Shown here: positions 21,791-33,400 of the stretch, in pieces
How the letters are laid out: every line of letters begins with the position of its first letter
Position numbering within the stretch: position 1 is the first letter of the stretch
Source: Luzula sylvatica
Taxonomy: Eukaryota; Streptophyta; Magnoliopsida; Poales; Juncaceae
NCBI GenBank assembly: GCA_946800325.1
Contig: OX326956.1
Location: 36,227,582 to 36,291,581 of the forward strand
Length of the DNA: 64,000 bases
Reading direction: 5' to 3'
Notes under the pieces: model-generated
Seen by the model: the letters and a program-made list of their open reading frames with translations, nothing else
Databases searched by the model: none
What the model was told of the DNA's origin: nothing
Program-made: the position numbers and the translations under genes

Positions 21791-23409
21791 ATGGCCTATG
21801 AATTTAGGAGATTCAAACCACATTTCCTCATGATCTTGGTTCAAATGGGCTATACAATCTTGTACTTCATTACTGAAGCATCATTTAATAAGGGTTTAAA
21901 TCCTTATGTATACATAACATATCGACATATCGTCGCAGCGGTTATCATGTGGCCTTTCGCCTATTTCCTCGAAAGGTATTATTTTGTGCGTCGTAATTTC
22001 TTTTTGAGTAATTATCATGTATTTGGTTCTTTTTTTCGAGCAAGTCAATTTCATATGATAAAAAGTTCTGATTTTTTCCTCATGTTTTAGGAAAATTACG
22101 CCGAAAATGACATGGGCATTGTTTCTAGAGTTATCGGTCCTTTCGCTTCTCGGGTAAGCATTAATTTTTCTTAATTAGTGAAATTTATTATTGATATATT
22201 GTTTATAAGAACTTCATGATTTTGTGATGAAATTGTTTTTTTCGTGAAATTTACAGAGTGAGCTTAACGCTGAACATGTACTTTTCAAGTTTGAGATACA
22301 CATCTCCTACATTTGTTTCTTCTATGGTTAACACTATTGCTTCGATGACATTCATAATTGCAATTCTACTTAGGTAAAATACGATTAATTCGTTACAAGT
22401 ACAAAACAAAAATTAAAATTTGTTTATTCACATTTCGTTATGATTTCAGGATGGAGTATTTAGATGCAAAGAGTGTAAGAGGAATTGCGAAGATACTCGG
22501 AACCATAATTTCATTGGGCGGTGTTACGATTATGACTTTATACAAGGGTCCAGTTGTAAAAAATTTGGGGCAAGGGATTTTGCACCTACAAGGAGGCACC
22601 ATTCATGAGGACTGGGTTAAAGGATCTATTCTCACTGTGGCTAGTTGCATTTGTTGGTCCATATGGTACATCATGCAGGTCAAAATCCAAAATTCCAATT
22701 ATACCAATTAAAAGTAAAATCTTACAATTATCATGACATTCTAAAAAAAAAAATTTAGGCAATGACATTGAAAAGATATCCAGCTCAGCTTTCGTTAACA
22801 GCATGGATGTGTCTAATCGGGGGAGCCCAATCGGCCATTTTCACCGCATGTGTGGAGCGTAAACTCAGCGCGTGGACCATCGGGTTCGATGTGCAATTAT
22901 GGAGCATCCTGTATGGAGTACGTATTAAAAGTTCGTAATATTTTTACTTATTTCAGGGCTGAAATGTAAAAAATGCAGGGAGTAGTTTGCTCGGGATTGA
23001 TAATATACGTGCAACTATGGTGCACGGAAGAAAGAGGACCGGTTTTCGTTACCATGTTTAATCCTCTATGTACGGTGATGGTTGCGATTCTTGCTTATTT
23101 TGCTTTTGGCGAAAAATTATACGTTGGAAGGTTGGTTACTATAAATATAATTTTGCATAAATTCAGAAAATTTACATCAAAATTTCATCTATATTTTGTT
23201 GTATTTCTTTCAGTATAATTGGAGGAGCCATTGTTATAATTGGATTGTATTTGGTATTATGGGGCAAGGATAAAGATCAAGGGATTGTGCAGAAAACAGA
23301 GAACACTGCTGATTGTTCTCATGAAATTAATCAAATGGAGAAAAAAGTGGAGCAAGGCAAGTGTAATTGTGGAAATGAAGATCATTCAAATGGAATTCAC
23401 AAAGTTTAA
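21791..23409 (+). CDS. WAT1-related / MtN21 (UMAMIT, EamA-type) transporter
   Basis: Seven exons: 21791-21975, 22091-22153, 22257-22373, 22450-22678, 22759-22917, 22979-23130 and 23214-23409. All have GT-AG sites; the phases are consistent and the spliced protein is 366 residues, the usual size and exon count of this family. Members are ten-helix plasma-membrane or tonoplast transporters of amino acids or auxin. Visible: an N-terminal EamA half (HFLMILVQMGYTILYFITEA, YRHIVAAVIMWPFAYFLER, MVNTIASMTFIIAILLR), then after the hydrophilic loop a second half (CICWSIWYIMQ, GVVCSGLIIYVQLWCTEERG, FVTMFNPLCTVMVAILAYF, IIGGAIVIIGLYLVLWGK). The tail is hydrophilic and carries a KCNCGNED stretch. ATG 21791 is chosen because it gives MAYEFRRFKPHFLM, a typical start. 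Substrate not determinable. Confidence 0.94.
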
Positions 23410-24009
23410 TAATTGGCTTTTTTTTTCTTTAGTTTGGACCTGATTGTAAAATGGGAGAATGTTATGTATTCATCTATGAATTTTGTAGTATGACTATGTA
23501 CATTTCATATCCAGAGAAATTGTCAATGCAGGAATTATTTTTATTTTTTTTGACAGTGATGAAATTGATAGATGAATAACTGAGCAAACTATGCCAGTAT
23601 AATTTTTTTTAAAGAAGGGGTCATATGTTTTGTTAAATCTTGGCCTTCTTAATGTTTTCAATCTTCATTAAAGGCCATTCTTAATATTTTAAATTTTTTA
23701 CTTCAAAAAAAAAAAAAAAAAATTTAATTTTGCTTAAAGGGCGTTCTTAGTGGTATCTAAAATGGACAAGCCTATTGATGAATAGAGACCTAGTCAATTA
23801 ATTAACTCATAAGAGGCCCATTGAAATAATTGAGTTAGATATAACATCAAGAAAATGATCCATCTACTAATATAATATTTGTTTTTGAAGGAGGAGGCAA
23901 AGCCTGCACTCTATTAATTATAAAAATATAAATATAAAGAGTTTTTAATTACAAGAATGGTCAAAAAAAGAAAGAGAGCAAGTCTATGGGCTTGATTAGG
24001 TTTTCCCTA
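23410..24009. other. WAT1-like gene 3' flank and spacer
   Basis: Probable 3' UTR to about 23550, then AT-rich spacer. A poly-A run lies at about 23706-23721. No gene. Confidence 0.5.
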
Positions 24010-24086
24010 GGCCTGTTTGGATGGAGGAATTTAAGGCTGGAATTGGAAAAAGTTTTCCAGCAAAACTAATATTTGGTGTTTGGTAG

Positions 24087-24611
24087 TAGGGGTGTTCATT
24101 CGGTTGGTTCGGTTCAAACCGAACCGAATAAGGCCAAACCAATTTAAACCGAACCGGACAAAATTTAAACCGAACCGAACCGTTTTAAGTTTTGAACCGA
24201 TTAAGAACCGAGCCGAATAAACCGAATTCTTATTCGGTTTATTCGGTTGAACCGAATAAGAAACATTATAACTTTAAAATAAAAATAAATTTATTGAAAA
24301 TATATATTTTATTTATCAAAAAATATAAATATATATTTTAAAATAAAATAATATTATTTTTATAAAAAATTTATATTATTTTTGTATATTTTAACATTAT
24401 TATATTAAAGATTATGAAAAATGAGATGTTATTTGGTAGGTTCGGTTTAACCGGTTTTCATCACATCAAAACCGAACCGAACCGAATAAACCGAACAATA
24501 TCATTTTTTGAACCGAACCGAACCAAATAAACCGAAAAACCGAACCGATTAAACCGAATTCGACCGGTTCGGTTCGGTATCCGAATAAACCAAACCGTTT
24601 GAACACCCCTA
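24087..24611. mobile_element. Non-autonomous hAT-type element (525 bp, 8-bp TSD)
   Basis: Perfect 12-bp inverted ends: taggggtgttca at left and the same on the other strand at right. Perfect 8-bp copies of tttggtag flank it (24079-24086 and 24612-24619). Many ggttcggtt / aaccgaacc words make subterminal inverted repeats, consistent with hAT architecture. It has no transposase. A minus-strand frame at 24466-24750 is a translation of these repeats, not a gene. Confidence 0.92.
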
Positions 24612-24789
24612 TTTGGTAGCCATTCCAAAGTGGAATTTTAATTTGCTGAATTATATTTGCCCCTTCAATGCTACCCATTACAAGTCCAAAAAAAACTTGG
24701 AGCCCCAAATTCCGGCAAAACATTAGCATCACAATTAATATGGTCTCCACTTCTTAAGACCTGATTATATAACGTGATTAATTGATGGC

Positions 24790-24985
24790 TAAAGATTGAT
24801 GCTAAAGAAATATTATACTATAATACTATAATAATTATTATTACATAATTATATAATTATATATAATAATTATAATTATTGTTTAATAGTATTATTATAT
24901 CGTAATAGTATGTTATATGTATAATATATATTATTGTTATATTGTAAAAATATGCTATATGTATAATATATTAATACCATTTAAC

Positions 24986-25024
<39 letters not shown>

Positions 25025-25738
25025 TTAATACTAATATCAATATTAATATATTATTAAATAATATTACAATAAATATTATAATAAATATTACAATAAATAT
25101 TATTATAATATATAAATATAAATATAAATATGTTAATATTATTTAATATATTTATATAAGTATAAATATATTAATATTATTACTAATATAATATATTAAT
25201 AATAATATATTAAAATATTAATTAGAATATAAATAATACTATTAATATTAATATATTAATAATTTTAATAATATTAATATGTTAATTTTATAATAGTATA
25301 TTATATGAATATACTAATATAATAGTAATAATATATAAAATATTAATATATTATATTAATATTAGTATTATTATAATATATTATACTAATATAAAAATAA
25401 TAACATGCTATTTTTATATTAATATTAATATTAGTATTATTATAATATATTAATATTATAGTATATTATATTTATAATTAATATTGTATTATTATTATTA
25501 TTATTATTAATAATATTATAATATTATTAAAATTAGTACCATATTATTATGATAATTTTATATTGCAATAATGTTATATTAATTATAATCATATTATTAA
25601 TATCTTCAAACTAATATTATTATTAAAATAATAATATAATATAATAATAACAACAACAACAATAATAATATTATATTATAATAATATAATATCATAATTT
25701 AATATTATGATAATACTATTATATTTTATTAATTTTAG
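24790..25738. repeat. AT desert with (AAT)n tract
   Basis: Nearly 950 bases almost entirely of A and T, built from taatatta-type words. It includes an (ata/aat)n trinucleotide run at about 24986-25022 and shorter att/aac runs near 25494 and 25650. No gene. Confidence 0.9.
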
Positions 25739-25932
25739 TGAAACATTAGTTTTACATTTCCAATAACGAAATTCCAAAATTTTGTAAACAACCAAACAGA
25801 GAATTATATTTTCCAGCATCTTATAATTTGGGTATCCAAACAAACTGTGGAATTACTAATTCCAAAACTTTTTACTCCTCCACCTTATAATACGATTCCA
25901 TTATACTAATTCAGTTTGCCAAACAGGCCCTT

Positions 25933-26032
25933 GAACAAGAAATGAGAATTAATACAAGTAACGAGTCTCTACAGTGTAAGGCCCAGAGTTAGCTATTCTC
26001 TCTTGGTGCGGCTCGAGTTGATATAGCTACTA
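25933..26032 (-). mobile_element. 3' tail fragment of a LINE split by Copia A
   Basis: Read on the minus strand this continues the LINE fragment that lies on the far side of Copia A (39564-40125). It gives a short untranslated tail ending in ttgtattaattctcatttc, a typical LINE 3' end. The split is inferred from strand, order and the near-matching 5-bp flanks of Copia A (tacta / tacca). Confidence 0.6.
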
Positions 26033-26373
26033 TGTTAATAAACCCAAGCCCGGATTGATATTTATCAAGTTTAATTAGTCCAAATAATTTTAGGGAAATA
26101 TTATTTTAATGAAAAAAATTTAGGAAATAATTATGGGGCAGGTTTAATTATAAGAAAATTAGTTTAGGAAATAATTTTAAGGCAAAATTTTAATTTCTTG
26201 TATTTCAAGTTTATGGAGCCTATAAATAGGGCTTGAATGTTTAGCAATTAATATATCAAAATATCAATTAGAAAAGAGATAAAGAGTTGTAAGAGCCTAT
26301 TAGAATTATAAGAGAGTTTTGTTTATTAGAAATCGCTATTAGAAATCCATATTTGAATCCCGTATTACCAACA
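26033..26373 (+). repeat. Copia A 5' LTR
   Basis: 341 bp, TG...CA ends, promoter-like tataaata at about 26220. Its partner is at 39218-39558. Confidence 0.95.
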
Positions 26374-26389
26374 AATTGGCATCAGAGTG

Positions 26390-27060
26390 ATGGCGAATTC
26401 TGGGAGTGCTTTTGACCATATACCGCTACCGCGATTGACGAAGACGAATTACGAAGTATGGAGTATCCAGATGCGGGTGTTACTCGGTGCACAAGATGTT
26501 TGGGAGATAGTCGAAGCTGGGTACGTGGAACGGGTTGCCGAAACGGAGCAGACGGTAAACCAGTTGAAAGCAATGAAAGAGAAACGAGTGAAAGGACAAG
26601 ACCGCCCTGTACCTGTTGTACCAAGCTGTAGATGAGTCGGGTTTTCAGAAGATTGCCGGCGCGAAAACTTCGAAGGAAGCATGAGACACTTTGGAGAGAG
26701 TGTTCAAGGGTGCCGACCGAGTGAAGCAAGTGAGACTTCAGACTTTGCGAGGCGAATTGGAGTCCATGAAGATGAAGGAATCAGAGGGAGTGTCCGATTA
26801 CATCTCGCGTGTACAAGCAGTGGCGAATCAGATAAAGGCCAATGGAGAAGCTCTAACCGATACAAGAGTTGTTGAGAAAATTCTACGGTCTTTAACCGAG
26901 AAGTTCGAAAACGTGTGCACTATTGAAGAGTCGAAAGATTTAGATCAAATGACCGTTGATGAACTGGCGTGTTCACTCGAGGCACACGAGCAGCGAAAGA
27001 AAAAAAAAGGAGAACGAGTCACACCAGGAGGTTCTGCAAGTCAAGGCGACCATAGATGAA
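26390..27060 (+). pseudogene. Copia A gag, N-terminal part (broken)
   Basis: It opens at ATG 26390 with the Copia gag N-terminal signature (LTKTNYEVWSIQMRVLLGA). After about 80 residues a frameshift and a stop near 26636 and 26684 break the frame. The UBN2/retrotran-gag part resumes from about 26691 (TLERVFKGADRVKQV, then KEILRSLTEKFE-type sequence and VDELACSLEAHEQR). The frame is then cut by Copia B at 27061. The gag protein would package RNA; this copy cannot make it intact. Confidence 0.88.
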
Positions 27061-27065
27061 GACAA

Positions 27066-28157
27066 TGAAGGAAATACAGTTTTGGATCATCGCTAAAATG
27101 GTACGTAGGACAAACGAACGTACGCGTTCGTGGGCATACGAAACAGATTAGTAAAACTGGTATAACTTTCAGTAGGAAACTCCGATTTGAATGGTTCAAA
27201 TTGGGTTAGTTAGATAATGAGATTATCTAGAACTTTCATGTTGTAATATATTTCATTTGAGCGAAGTATCAGTATCGTTCTAATGAAATACCGAAAGGTG
27301 TGACAGTTTGACATACAGTCAGTAAAACGGCCGTAACTTTCGGGTCCGAACTCCAATTGGGCTGGGCCAAATTGGGTTGGAAAGATAATTAGATTATCTA
27401 CAACTTTCGTAAATGTTCAAAGTCGGTTGGAACGATTTAATATTTTCGTTCTGACAGATTACTGAAAGGGTGTATGCAGTTTTCTGTTTGAAAAGGTGTA
27501 TAGAAGATATACATACATTTTGGCCCATCCTTATCCTATGGAGTATATATAGGATGTTTCTCTCTCTCTCATCAGTCCAACCAGTTGAATAATTAGATTA
27601 GTTCAACCAAAAAATTAATGGAGTTAATTTAGAATTAATCCAGAAATTAAGAGACTCTAATCACTTGATGAAAGAGTGCGAAGAGATTGAGAGAGAAGGA
27701 GAAAAGAATTTTCTCCGTCTAGAGAATCGAAACGCAATCATGCAAGTTCGCCGGTGCATCGTCTAGGCAGGTGCATCCGCGACCGAGGTGCTACGACTCA
27801 CGGTGGATACGGGTAGAGGAGCGACACATGTGGCTCTTCGTTGTGATCAAACCGGAGAAGTAATCGAGTAACGGGCTGTGGAATCATGCGGGCATGGAAC
27901 GCACGAAGACAACCCGAGGCGTGTCGAAACGGTGGGAGACGTGCGGTATGGGACGTACGGGCTAGTCACCAACGTGACACCGAAGGAAATAGAAGGCGGC
28001 GATCAACCCTTCGTGTGCCATCAATTTGGCACTGGTATGAATCTGTCCTTCTATTCGCATCGTACCCTCGAAGTCATGGCGTGATCTCGGGAATCGGGGA
28101 ATCGGACCGGGCCTTCATTCCGCTGCGCGGGCCCGGGGTCGAGGATATTCCCCAACA
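27066..28157 (+). repeat. Copia B 5' LTR
   Basis: 1092 bp, starts tgaagg, ends ccaaca. Contains a TATA-like gtatatata (about 27543) followed by a CT-rich tract, a likely Pol II start region. Contains two copies of a repeat unit described at 28435. Short open frames near the right end (27878-28212) recur in the other LTR and are not genes. Confidence 0.94.
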
Positions 28158-28434
28158 GTGGTATCAGAGCGATCGCCATCGATTCGAGGGTCGAATCATA
28201 GTCGTATATTAGATATACGCACGGGTTATCAAAGTTCGTACCCGTTTGCATGATGTTACATATAGAGAAAGTCAAATTCCGTTAAAATCACAAGTGGAAT
28301 TCGCTAGAGATCGATCAAAAGTTGATTGAGAGTATCTAGGAATGATCGTGAAAAAGTTTCATGATTTATCGTTTTGGAAACGAGCGAAAACGGACGAAAC
28401 GGCAAAATCTGCAGAAAGTTAGAATACGAAACAG

Positions 28435-28980
28435 TGAGTAAAACTAAGATAATTTTCAGTGGAAAACTCCAAATTGATTGGATCAAATTGGCGTAGTTAG
28501 ATAATGAGATTATCTATGACTTTGATACATAAAGTTTTTCCATTTGAACGAATTATCAGTGTCGTTTTTATGGAATACTGAAAGGGTGCGAATGTTTGAC
28601 ATACAGAGACTAAAACGTCCGTATATGTCGCATCGAAACTCCAATTGAGTCCACTCCAATTGGGTTAATTAGATAATAAGATTATCTAGAACTTTCGTTC
28701 ACGTTCAAAGTCGGTTGGAACAATTTAATATTTTTGTTTCAACAGAATACTGAAAAGGTGTCTGTAGTTTTCTGGTTGAAAAGGTGTATATTGGATATAC
28801 TTACCTTTTCGTTTGTTCGTATTTTACTAAAACTGGTATAACTTTCAGTAGAAAATTCCGATTTGAATGGTTCAAATTGTTTTAGTTAGATAATTAGATT
28901 ATCTAGAACTTTCATGTTGTAATATATTTTATTTGAGCGAAGTATTAGTGTCGTTCTAATGAAATAACGAAAGGGTGCAG
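28435..28980 (+). repeat. Leader repeats shared with the Copia B LTR
   Basis: A unit of about 150-170 nt, built on ataactttcagtaggaaact ... gatt ... tagataatgagattatctag ... gaaagggtg, occurs twice in each LTR (about 27150-27300 and 27325-27480). It recurs about three times in the untranslated leader (about 28435-28590, 28600-28765 and 28835-28978), diverged. The repeat set presumably arose by copying of LTR sequence into the leader. Confidence 0.75.
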
Positions 28981-30589
28981 AAAAACAGTTTTTCTGCCGC
29001 CCCGGGGGCAGTTTTTTGCGCCCCGGACGCGTCCCGGGCGAGGTTTTCTCGCGCCCCACGGCCCTTGCGTTACAACGGATGGGGAAGTCCGTTATAACGG
29101 ACCCTTCTCTGGATGCTGTTTTTGTTTTCGCGATAACTTTGGCTACGAAGCTCGGAATTTTGAGTTCTTTATATCGATTTGATCGGCATCAAACATTCTA
29201 GCATATTAGATAATTAATTATTTAGAATAATTAATCTTCCTAAATAAATCATATGCATTTACAAATCTTGTGATAGTGATATAATATGATTATGTCACGA
29301 ATTTAGAAACATGCAATGGCATGATCCCTCATAATATTTAAGTCATGGAAATGCCTTCCATATCCACAACCATCGAGATTGATATGACATAGTGCGTGGT
29401 TTCAGGCTATAGTCGGGCACGTACTATTGTATATATTGGTGCGGGTGGTAAGCGTTAATTGGGGACTCACGTGGTTTCAGGCCATAGTCGGGCACGTGAG
29501 TAGTTCAATTGAACGATACGATGAATATGGTTATGACTTAACCGTCCAAGCCAATCCGATTGGAGTTCGGGGCATAGATAGAATGCACACACGGAACATG
29601 GATTGTATTGGATACGATTCGTCACCGAAATTCTATAAAGGAACGAGAGTCGTATTGGATACGATTGGATTTAATCCTACCTAAAATATCGAGATCTCAT
29701 TTGTCGGCCATAGTCACTTATGGGAGGATCGTAAATATGGGTCTTGAGTGGTATGGACTTGGAGTCCCGTATCGGTATGAGGGTTATCGATTCGATAAAA
29801 TAACACTATCATATATTCATCATATAAGCATATAGATTAAGTACGCACGGTTAGGAGTTAATCTTCATCATCCGTTTAGAATTATGTTTTCTAGCAACAC
29901 CAAATATATCGATGAGATCGATATGATAGATAGCTTTTGGGCCAGAATTGCCATGATTAACCTTGATGGTCAAAGAATGGTTCTTAGACTTAAAGGAACG
30001 TGTTGGACACGGAAATGGTAGATTCGGGGCTTGAGGCTTTGGCTTTAGAGAAAGCCGGGTTCGATAAACTTTAAGAAGGAATCGAACGATATTACGTGCC
30101 TTGTGGTGGCATGTATAGACGCAAATTTCTCAAAATTGTTTTGATAATTCGGGTGTATATGAAAGTAAAACACAACGATCATGAAATAGTTTCAAGAGCT
30201 AGAGCGCGTTGAATGGTTCGATGCGGCTCAAAGAGTAGGTTAATTTTGAGACGCCTTATGGGTCTTTGATTAACACTCGTGTGTTGATGGTACGAGATTT
30301 GATCTTCGTGACCGAATATCATATGCATTCGATAGATAAGTCGATCCCGAAATTGCATATGATGCGATTTAAATTTGAATTGGAGATGCTGAGAGTATCC
30401 GAGGAATCCAATGCATATAGATGCGTGGATGTCCTTGTAATTCAAAAGCGGGATCGAAAGAAATGTATGTCTAAGGGTATTTTGGGAAAATGTTTTCCAA
30501 ACAGAAAGTTCGGACAAGGAGTTGTCCAAACTAATGACTCAAAAATGGTGAAATCCGAGGAGGATTAAACCTAGTAGTTGATTGCTTCT
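28981..30589 (+). other. Copia B leader/gag region, no intact frame
   Basis: It begins with a GC-rich stretch (about 28995-29065). A direct repeat of the phrase gtggtttcaggc.atagtcgggcacgt lies at about 29396 and 29470. I saw no gag signature. Open frames up to 116 residues here have no family resemblance. Confidence 0.5.
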
Positions 30590-33400
30590 TTTGGCATTGC
30601 CGTCTTGGCCATATAAACGAGATTCGCGTATCTAGATTCCATATGATGGATTGCTAGAATCATTCGAATTAGATTCGATTGATTAATGCGATACTTATTT
30701 ATTAGGCAAGACGACAAAGGGCATCATTCTCCAATGGTTGGAGAAAGATCCAACGAATTATTGGAACTTACATTCACATGTAGATGATCCGATAAGTTCC
30801 GAGGCAAGAGGAGGCTATCAGTATTTTGTTATGTTTATGGACGGTTAAATTAGATATGGAAATATCTATTTAATGCGTGCCGAAACGGAGACTTTTGAAA
30901 GGTTCAAAGAGTTTCAAAAACGAAATACGAAATCAACTAAGCAAGAAAATCAAAACTTTTCGATAGGATCGAGAAGGCGAGTATTTGAGCTAAACCTTTC
31001 GATAGGATCGAAGAGGCGATATTTGAGTTATGAATATTGATGATCATTTATGATTGTGGAATCGTTTCACGATTGCCTTTATTCGGAACATTGAGATGTG
31101 TCCGAAAAGAGGAAATGAACGCATGTTGGACATGGTTCGATAAATGATAAGTCAATAGGATCTCCCAAAATGTTTTGGGGATACGCCCTTGAGACAGCGG
31201 CACTAATGAATGGTTGCATATAAGATATGGACCATAAACCTTCTAATCGGTACAAAAGACGCCATATGAGATATGGATCGGAATGGTTCCGAAGTTGTCA
31301 CTTGTACAGATTTTAGGATGTGGGTATATTTCGAAATTTGTTTCGATTAAACTCAATCCCAAATCTGAAAATTGTTCGTTTATCCTTAAGGAAACTAAAG
31401 GGTATTAATTCTAACGTCCCGACGAAAATGAGATTTTCGTGGCTCGAAGAGATGCCTTCTTGGAGGAGGACTAGATGCGCACAAGTTTGGAACTTGGTGC
31501 CATTTATCTCTATGCGGGCTAGTGGGAGTAGAATAAATCTCGAAATAGTTCGTGATTTGAAAATGAACATTATACCGATGAAAGTTGACATGGCTTCATC
31601 AAGAGTTGATGAACGCAAGTCGAACACACAAAGGAATTTTTCGTAGATCAAGTAGGCTATATCATAAGCCGGTAAATACGGATTTATCGAGACTAATGAT
31701 GATAGATCGAAATCATATGATGATTCGATATCCTACAAGGATGCTATGAAAAGTTGATTCCACATGACATGGTGTCATGAAATCTGAGATTCGATCCATG
31801 TAAATTATCAAGTTCAGAACTTGATTTCATTACTTTCTGGGTTAGACCCGTGAAATGTGAGTGGGTTTTTCAAGATGACGAACCGACATGGATAGGAATA
31901 CGCATATATATAAAGCGAGGCTTTTTGCGAAGAGTTTCATGCAATTCATAGTCGGACTATGAAGAAACGTTTTCGCATGTTGCCATGCTTTCACATTCTC
32001 GAAATTCTGCTTGCCATGGTCGCATATTATGACTATGTGATGTGGCAAAATGGATGTCAAAACCGAATTTCTTGACAGAAATTTTATGAAAGGATGTGTA
32101 CTTGACACAACCTTACGGTTTTGTCGATTCATAAGAATCGGGGATAAGATATGCACGCTTTAACGATCCATATGATGGATTAGAGAAAGCTTCTCGGAAT
32201 TGGAATATTCGTTTTGACAAAATTATAAACTGTTATAAAATTGTCGAAACGAATGGAAACTTTGTGTACACATGAAGGTTAGTGGGAGCTGCGTTATATT
32301 TCTTGTAACGACAAAGGATTTAGACGAGACCGCTTATGAATTAAGCGTGAAGATCTATATGATAGATCTAAGAAGTTCCTCGTTCTATGTTATAGCACAT
32401 ATATCGACATATTGTTGAAAATAGTTTTCAACATGTAAACTCCTTGGAGGAGATAAATCGAAATGTCGAATGGCAGAAATTTTCAACGGCTCGATGTGAG
32501 ACATCAAGCAACGCGAAAAGTAATAATATGATGCCTTACATTTGATGTTAGGATCTATTATATCGGGGAGTGCTATGATAGACCCATTTTCTTATCATGG
32601 ACCCATTTTCAAAAAATTATTTTATGAATTTTAGTTATTTATTAATTAATTCTACAAAATTTATGTTTTGAATAACATTAAATAATAAATATACACTAGA
32701 ATCTTACAAAAAATATCATTATTTCACAAATATTCGAATTTTTTTTTTTAAAAAATGGGTCCATGATAAGAAAATGGGTCTATCATAGCACTCCCCTATT
32801 ATATCTGTCATGATATGTATGTGGCTATCTGTCATACAAATAAAGCGTCTAGTTCACCGTCAATAAAATTCATGGGAATCACATGAGTTTGAATGTAATT
32901 CGATTACATGAGACTAACTCTTGTGATTGTATAATGGTTATACAAATATATACATAATGGTTATGTATATTTAAAACCCATCGGGATTTGTATTGATAGA
33001 GGTGAAGTTTATCCTTGAATACTTTGCGAAAGAATTCAGGATTTATTATCTATAATGGTGTGGAGGACGTGTTGGTTATAAAGAGTTATAACAAACAACA
33101 GTTTCCAAAGATGAAGCACGTCCAAATATGTAGCACGACTTTCGATCACAAAGTGTGTACATGTTTTGCTTAAATGAAAACACGGTTATGTGGAAAGGTT
33201 CCACAAGACCAATAGTTTATGATTCTATTTACGGTGGCGAGTATATTGCGGTTATTAATCGCAAAAGGAAGTGGTATGGATCAAGGATACATGACCAAAC
33301 TCTAGTAGTCACGAGTTAACGGATTTATGGTTGTTTATTGCGTGAGACGCAATAGTACAAGCCAAAAATGCCGAGGTCACAACCACTTCTAGCCAATACT
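30590..33400 (+). pseudogene. Copia B pol remnant (integrase, reverse transcriptase, RNase H)
   Basis: Copia pol can be traced in order but in shifting frames with many stops. Seen are the pre-integrase WHCRLGHIN (about 30612), integrase ARGGYQYFVMFMDG (about 30808), MVRS/FWGYALETAALM (about 31170-31210), KETKGY and NEIFVAR (about 31390-31440), reverse-transcriptase-like AYYDYVMWQ (about 32022-32050), SKKFLVLCYSTYID (about 32368), and RNase H-like VYMFCLNENTVMWK (about 33147) with GGEYIA (about 33233). No frame is intact, so no protein is made. A MITE interrupts it at 32565. Confidence 0.82.
32565..32796. mobile_element. MITE with 45-bp perfect TIRs, 9-bp TSD (in Copia B)
   Basis: 232 bp. 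The ends begin ggggagtgctatgatagacc and are perfectly inverted over about 45 bases. Perfect 9-bp duplications tattatatc lie at 32556-32564 and 32797-32805. The internal 140 bp is AT-rich and non-coding. The 9-bp duplication points to Mutator-type mobilisation (inference). Because it sits inside Copia B it is the youngest layer of this nest. Confidence 0.95.

Larger units (their letters stand above)
24010..25929. mobile_element. TIR element with AT-desert interior, carrying a nested hAT
   Basis: The left end ggcctgtttgg (24010-24020) is matched on the other strand by ggcctgtttgg (25929-25919). Beyond 11 perfect bases, related phrases recur on both sides (ggaatt, aaaaagttttccagca at left; aaaaagttttggaatt and gatgctggaaaat at right). 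Such ends are common on plant MITE-like elements. No clear TSD was found, so the superfamily is open. The interior lacks coding sequence and contains a separate hAT element (24087-24611). Confidence 0.55.

Noticed and set aside
24466..24750. 94-residue minus-strand frame with FGLFGYRTEPVEFG-type repeats
   Set aside because: It is a translation of the hAT element's ggttcggt repeats, not a protein-coding gene.
27878..28212. Open frames of 68-108 residues, repeated at 35590-36113
   Set aside because: They lie within the two LTRs of Copia B, where coding is not expected, and recur simply because the LTRs are identical.
30179..32156. Open frames of 100-116 residues on both strands in Copia B
   Set aside because: No signature in these frames as given. 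The plus-strand Copia pol similarity runs across several frames, so they are remnants or shadows rather than genes.
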